Below are positions 63,542-64,000 of a stretch of DNA of 64,000 nucleotides, one piece after another; positions within the stretch are counted from its first letter, which is position 1, and each line of letters starts with the position of its first letter. Both the position numbers and the translations under genes were made by a program. Location of the stretch: NCBI RefSeq assembly GCF_015594605.1, contig NZ_JADNQT010000003.1, positions 1 through 64,000 of the forward strand, read 5' to 3'. The notes beneath the pieces were generated by a model. It was given only the letters and a program-made list of their open reading frames with translations. It was not told the DNA's origin and did no database searches. The stretch is from Streptococcus sp. HF-1907 (GTDB lineage Bacteria > Bacillota > Bacilli > Lactobacillales > Streptococcaceae).

Positions 63542-63891
63542 TATCTAATACCCATTCCTTTAATAGCTGCTTTTCTCAACTTGTCTATGTTTGCTTTTAA
63601 TGGTTTATCCCATCTACTACCAGTACCAGAGGTTGTATATTTCCTAAAAACAACAATCCCATTAGTACCGTAAAACTGCGCTCTAGCATAAACCGTGTTA
63701 TAGCTCGCATCTCCGTTAGGCTCTACACGCCCAGAGACTCTTAATGCCCCTCCACCTGCCCTAAGAGGTATTGAACTATCCATAATAAGCAAAGCCTCGC
63801 TACCAGCGGCAATCTTGCCACGTTGCATAGCTTGGGGAGATACTTTTTTCTCAACCCCTGCAAGGTCAACTGTTACTCTGACATCTGCCAT
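63541..63891 (-). CDS. Phage minor capsid protein (Minor_capsid_2 type)
   Basis: 116 residues. ADVRVTVDLAGVEKKVSPQA and MQRGKIAAGSEALLIMDSSI, then a Gly/Ser-rich stretch and RKYTTSGTGSRWDKPLKANI, typical of the Minor_capsid_2 family near head-tail connectors. The start overlaps the previous stop by one base (TAATG). Confidence 0.83.
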   Translation of the reverse strand: MADVRVTVDLAGVEKKVSPQAMQRGKIAAGSEALLIMDSSIPLRAGGGALRVSGRVEPNGDASYNTVYARAQFYGTNGIVVFRKYTTSGTGSRWDKPLKANIDKLRKAAIKGMGIR

Positions 63892-64000
63892 TAAGTAACC
63901 TCAACCTCATAACTGAAAATTTTGCCATTAAGGTAATTAGGTTGATAGCCTGTCATAATGTAATCACGCTCCCCATCATTTACAATTGCACCCAACCAAC
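63891..64000 (-). CDS. Phage minor capsid protein (Minor_capsid_1 type), C-terminal end
   Basis: Only the last 35 codons are inside the window: GAIVNDGERDYIMTGYQPNY, then LNGKIFSYEVEVT. This end matches the Minor_capsid_1 head-tail connector family. The gene continues past 64000. Confidence 0.75.
   Translation of the reverse strand, partial: WLGAIVNDGERDYIMTGYQPNYLNGKIFSYEVEVT

Larger units (their letters stand above)
51411..64000 (-). mobile_element. Prophage, lysis and tail end, incomplete
   Basis: From the tRNA-Cys to the window edge every gene is a - strand siphophage gene, in reverse order of the late operon: minor capsid/connector proteins, tail tube, chaperones, tape measure, Dit, hub, tail-fibre-like protein, membrane protein, holin and endolysin. 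Overlaps of a few bases are the rule. Integrase, replication, packaging and head genes must lie beyond 64000. The boundary at the tRNA is inferred, since the second att copy is outside the window. Confidence 0.9.

Overview
The window is chromosomal DNA of a low-GC Firmicute, almost certainly a Streptococcus. The evidence is the housekeeping content (rpmH, rpsB-tsf, ctsR-clpC, hslO-dusB, purA, bifunctional gshF), a dltRS-dltXABCD locus, class C sortases with LPXTG-like pilins, and a streptococcal siphophage tail/lysis module. The accumulation of broken genes would fit a host-restricted or food-adapted lineage. A bovis/equinus-complex species is my best guess, but the sequence alone does not settle the species.

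Layout. 1-444: the end of one insertion sequence inside a truncated IS982-family copy. 445-2187: a frameshifted DUF975 gene, a P-loop kinase-like protein and a CoA-binding protein. 2376-11402: a pilus locus. Three sortases on the + strand converge on three pilin/adhesin genes on the - strand, sharing a terminator that overlaps both stop codons. 11458-13285: a truncated IS982, the remnant of a possible regulator gene, and a complete IS982. The IS end places a -35 box ahead of the pilus operon. 13561-20124: dlt operon plus its two-component system, then rpmH. 20557-24610: MFS pseudogene, MarR regulator, DUF2316 protein, MATE exporter, and a PsiE-like gene with a nonsense codon. 24774-26672: gutted transketolase and ulaG, the likely remains of an ascorbate-utilisation locus. 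26847-31116: carboxymuconolactone decarboxylase, cupin and a small protein, divergent from a LysR regulator, then an AEC transporter and queH. 31178-35081: purA, and gshF split by a 16-bp tandem duplication. 35207-37294: XpaC-like/TelA pair. 37319-37528: a 42-bp periodic palindrome array. 38025-40076: hslO-dusB and a small protein. 40120-42396: a decayed ABC transporter and its regulator. 42454-45162: TetR, isochorismatase-family hydrolase, deoxynucleoside kinase, acetyltransferase. 45470-51095: clpC-ctsR, a COG2426 membrane protein, tsf-rpsB. 51340-51410: tRNA-Cys. 51411-64000: one end of a prophage, with lysis and tail genes all on the - strand, running off the window.

How the parts work together. 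DltXABCD load D-alanine onto teichoic acids under DltRS control. The pilus genes encode a large tip-type adhesin, a backbone pilin and a basal-type pilin, polymerised by the opposed sortases. The prophage reads from tail completion through tape measure, Dit, hub and an SGNH-hydrolase tail protein to holin and a CHAP-SH3 endolysin. At least seven chromosomal loci are visibly broken by small indels, a stop codon or deletions, besides the IS remnants.

The most unusual structures are: the IS982-derived pilus promoter; two unlinked arrays of similar palindromes spaced 41 or 42 bp apart (about four helical turns); a modular hairpin element inserted between dltB and dltC with a relative near 29.1 kb; and the reversible-looking duplication in gshF.
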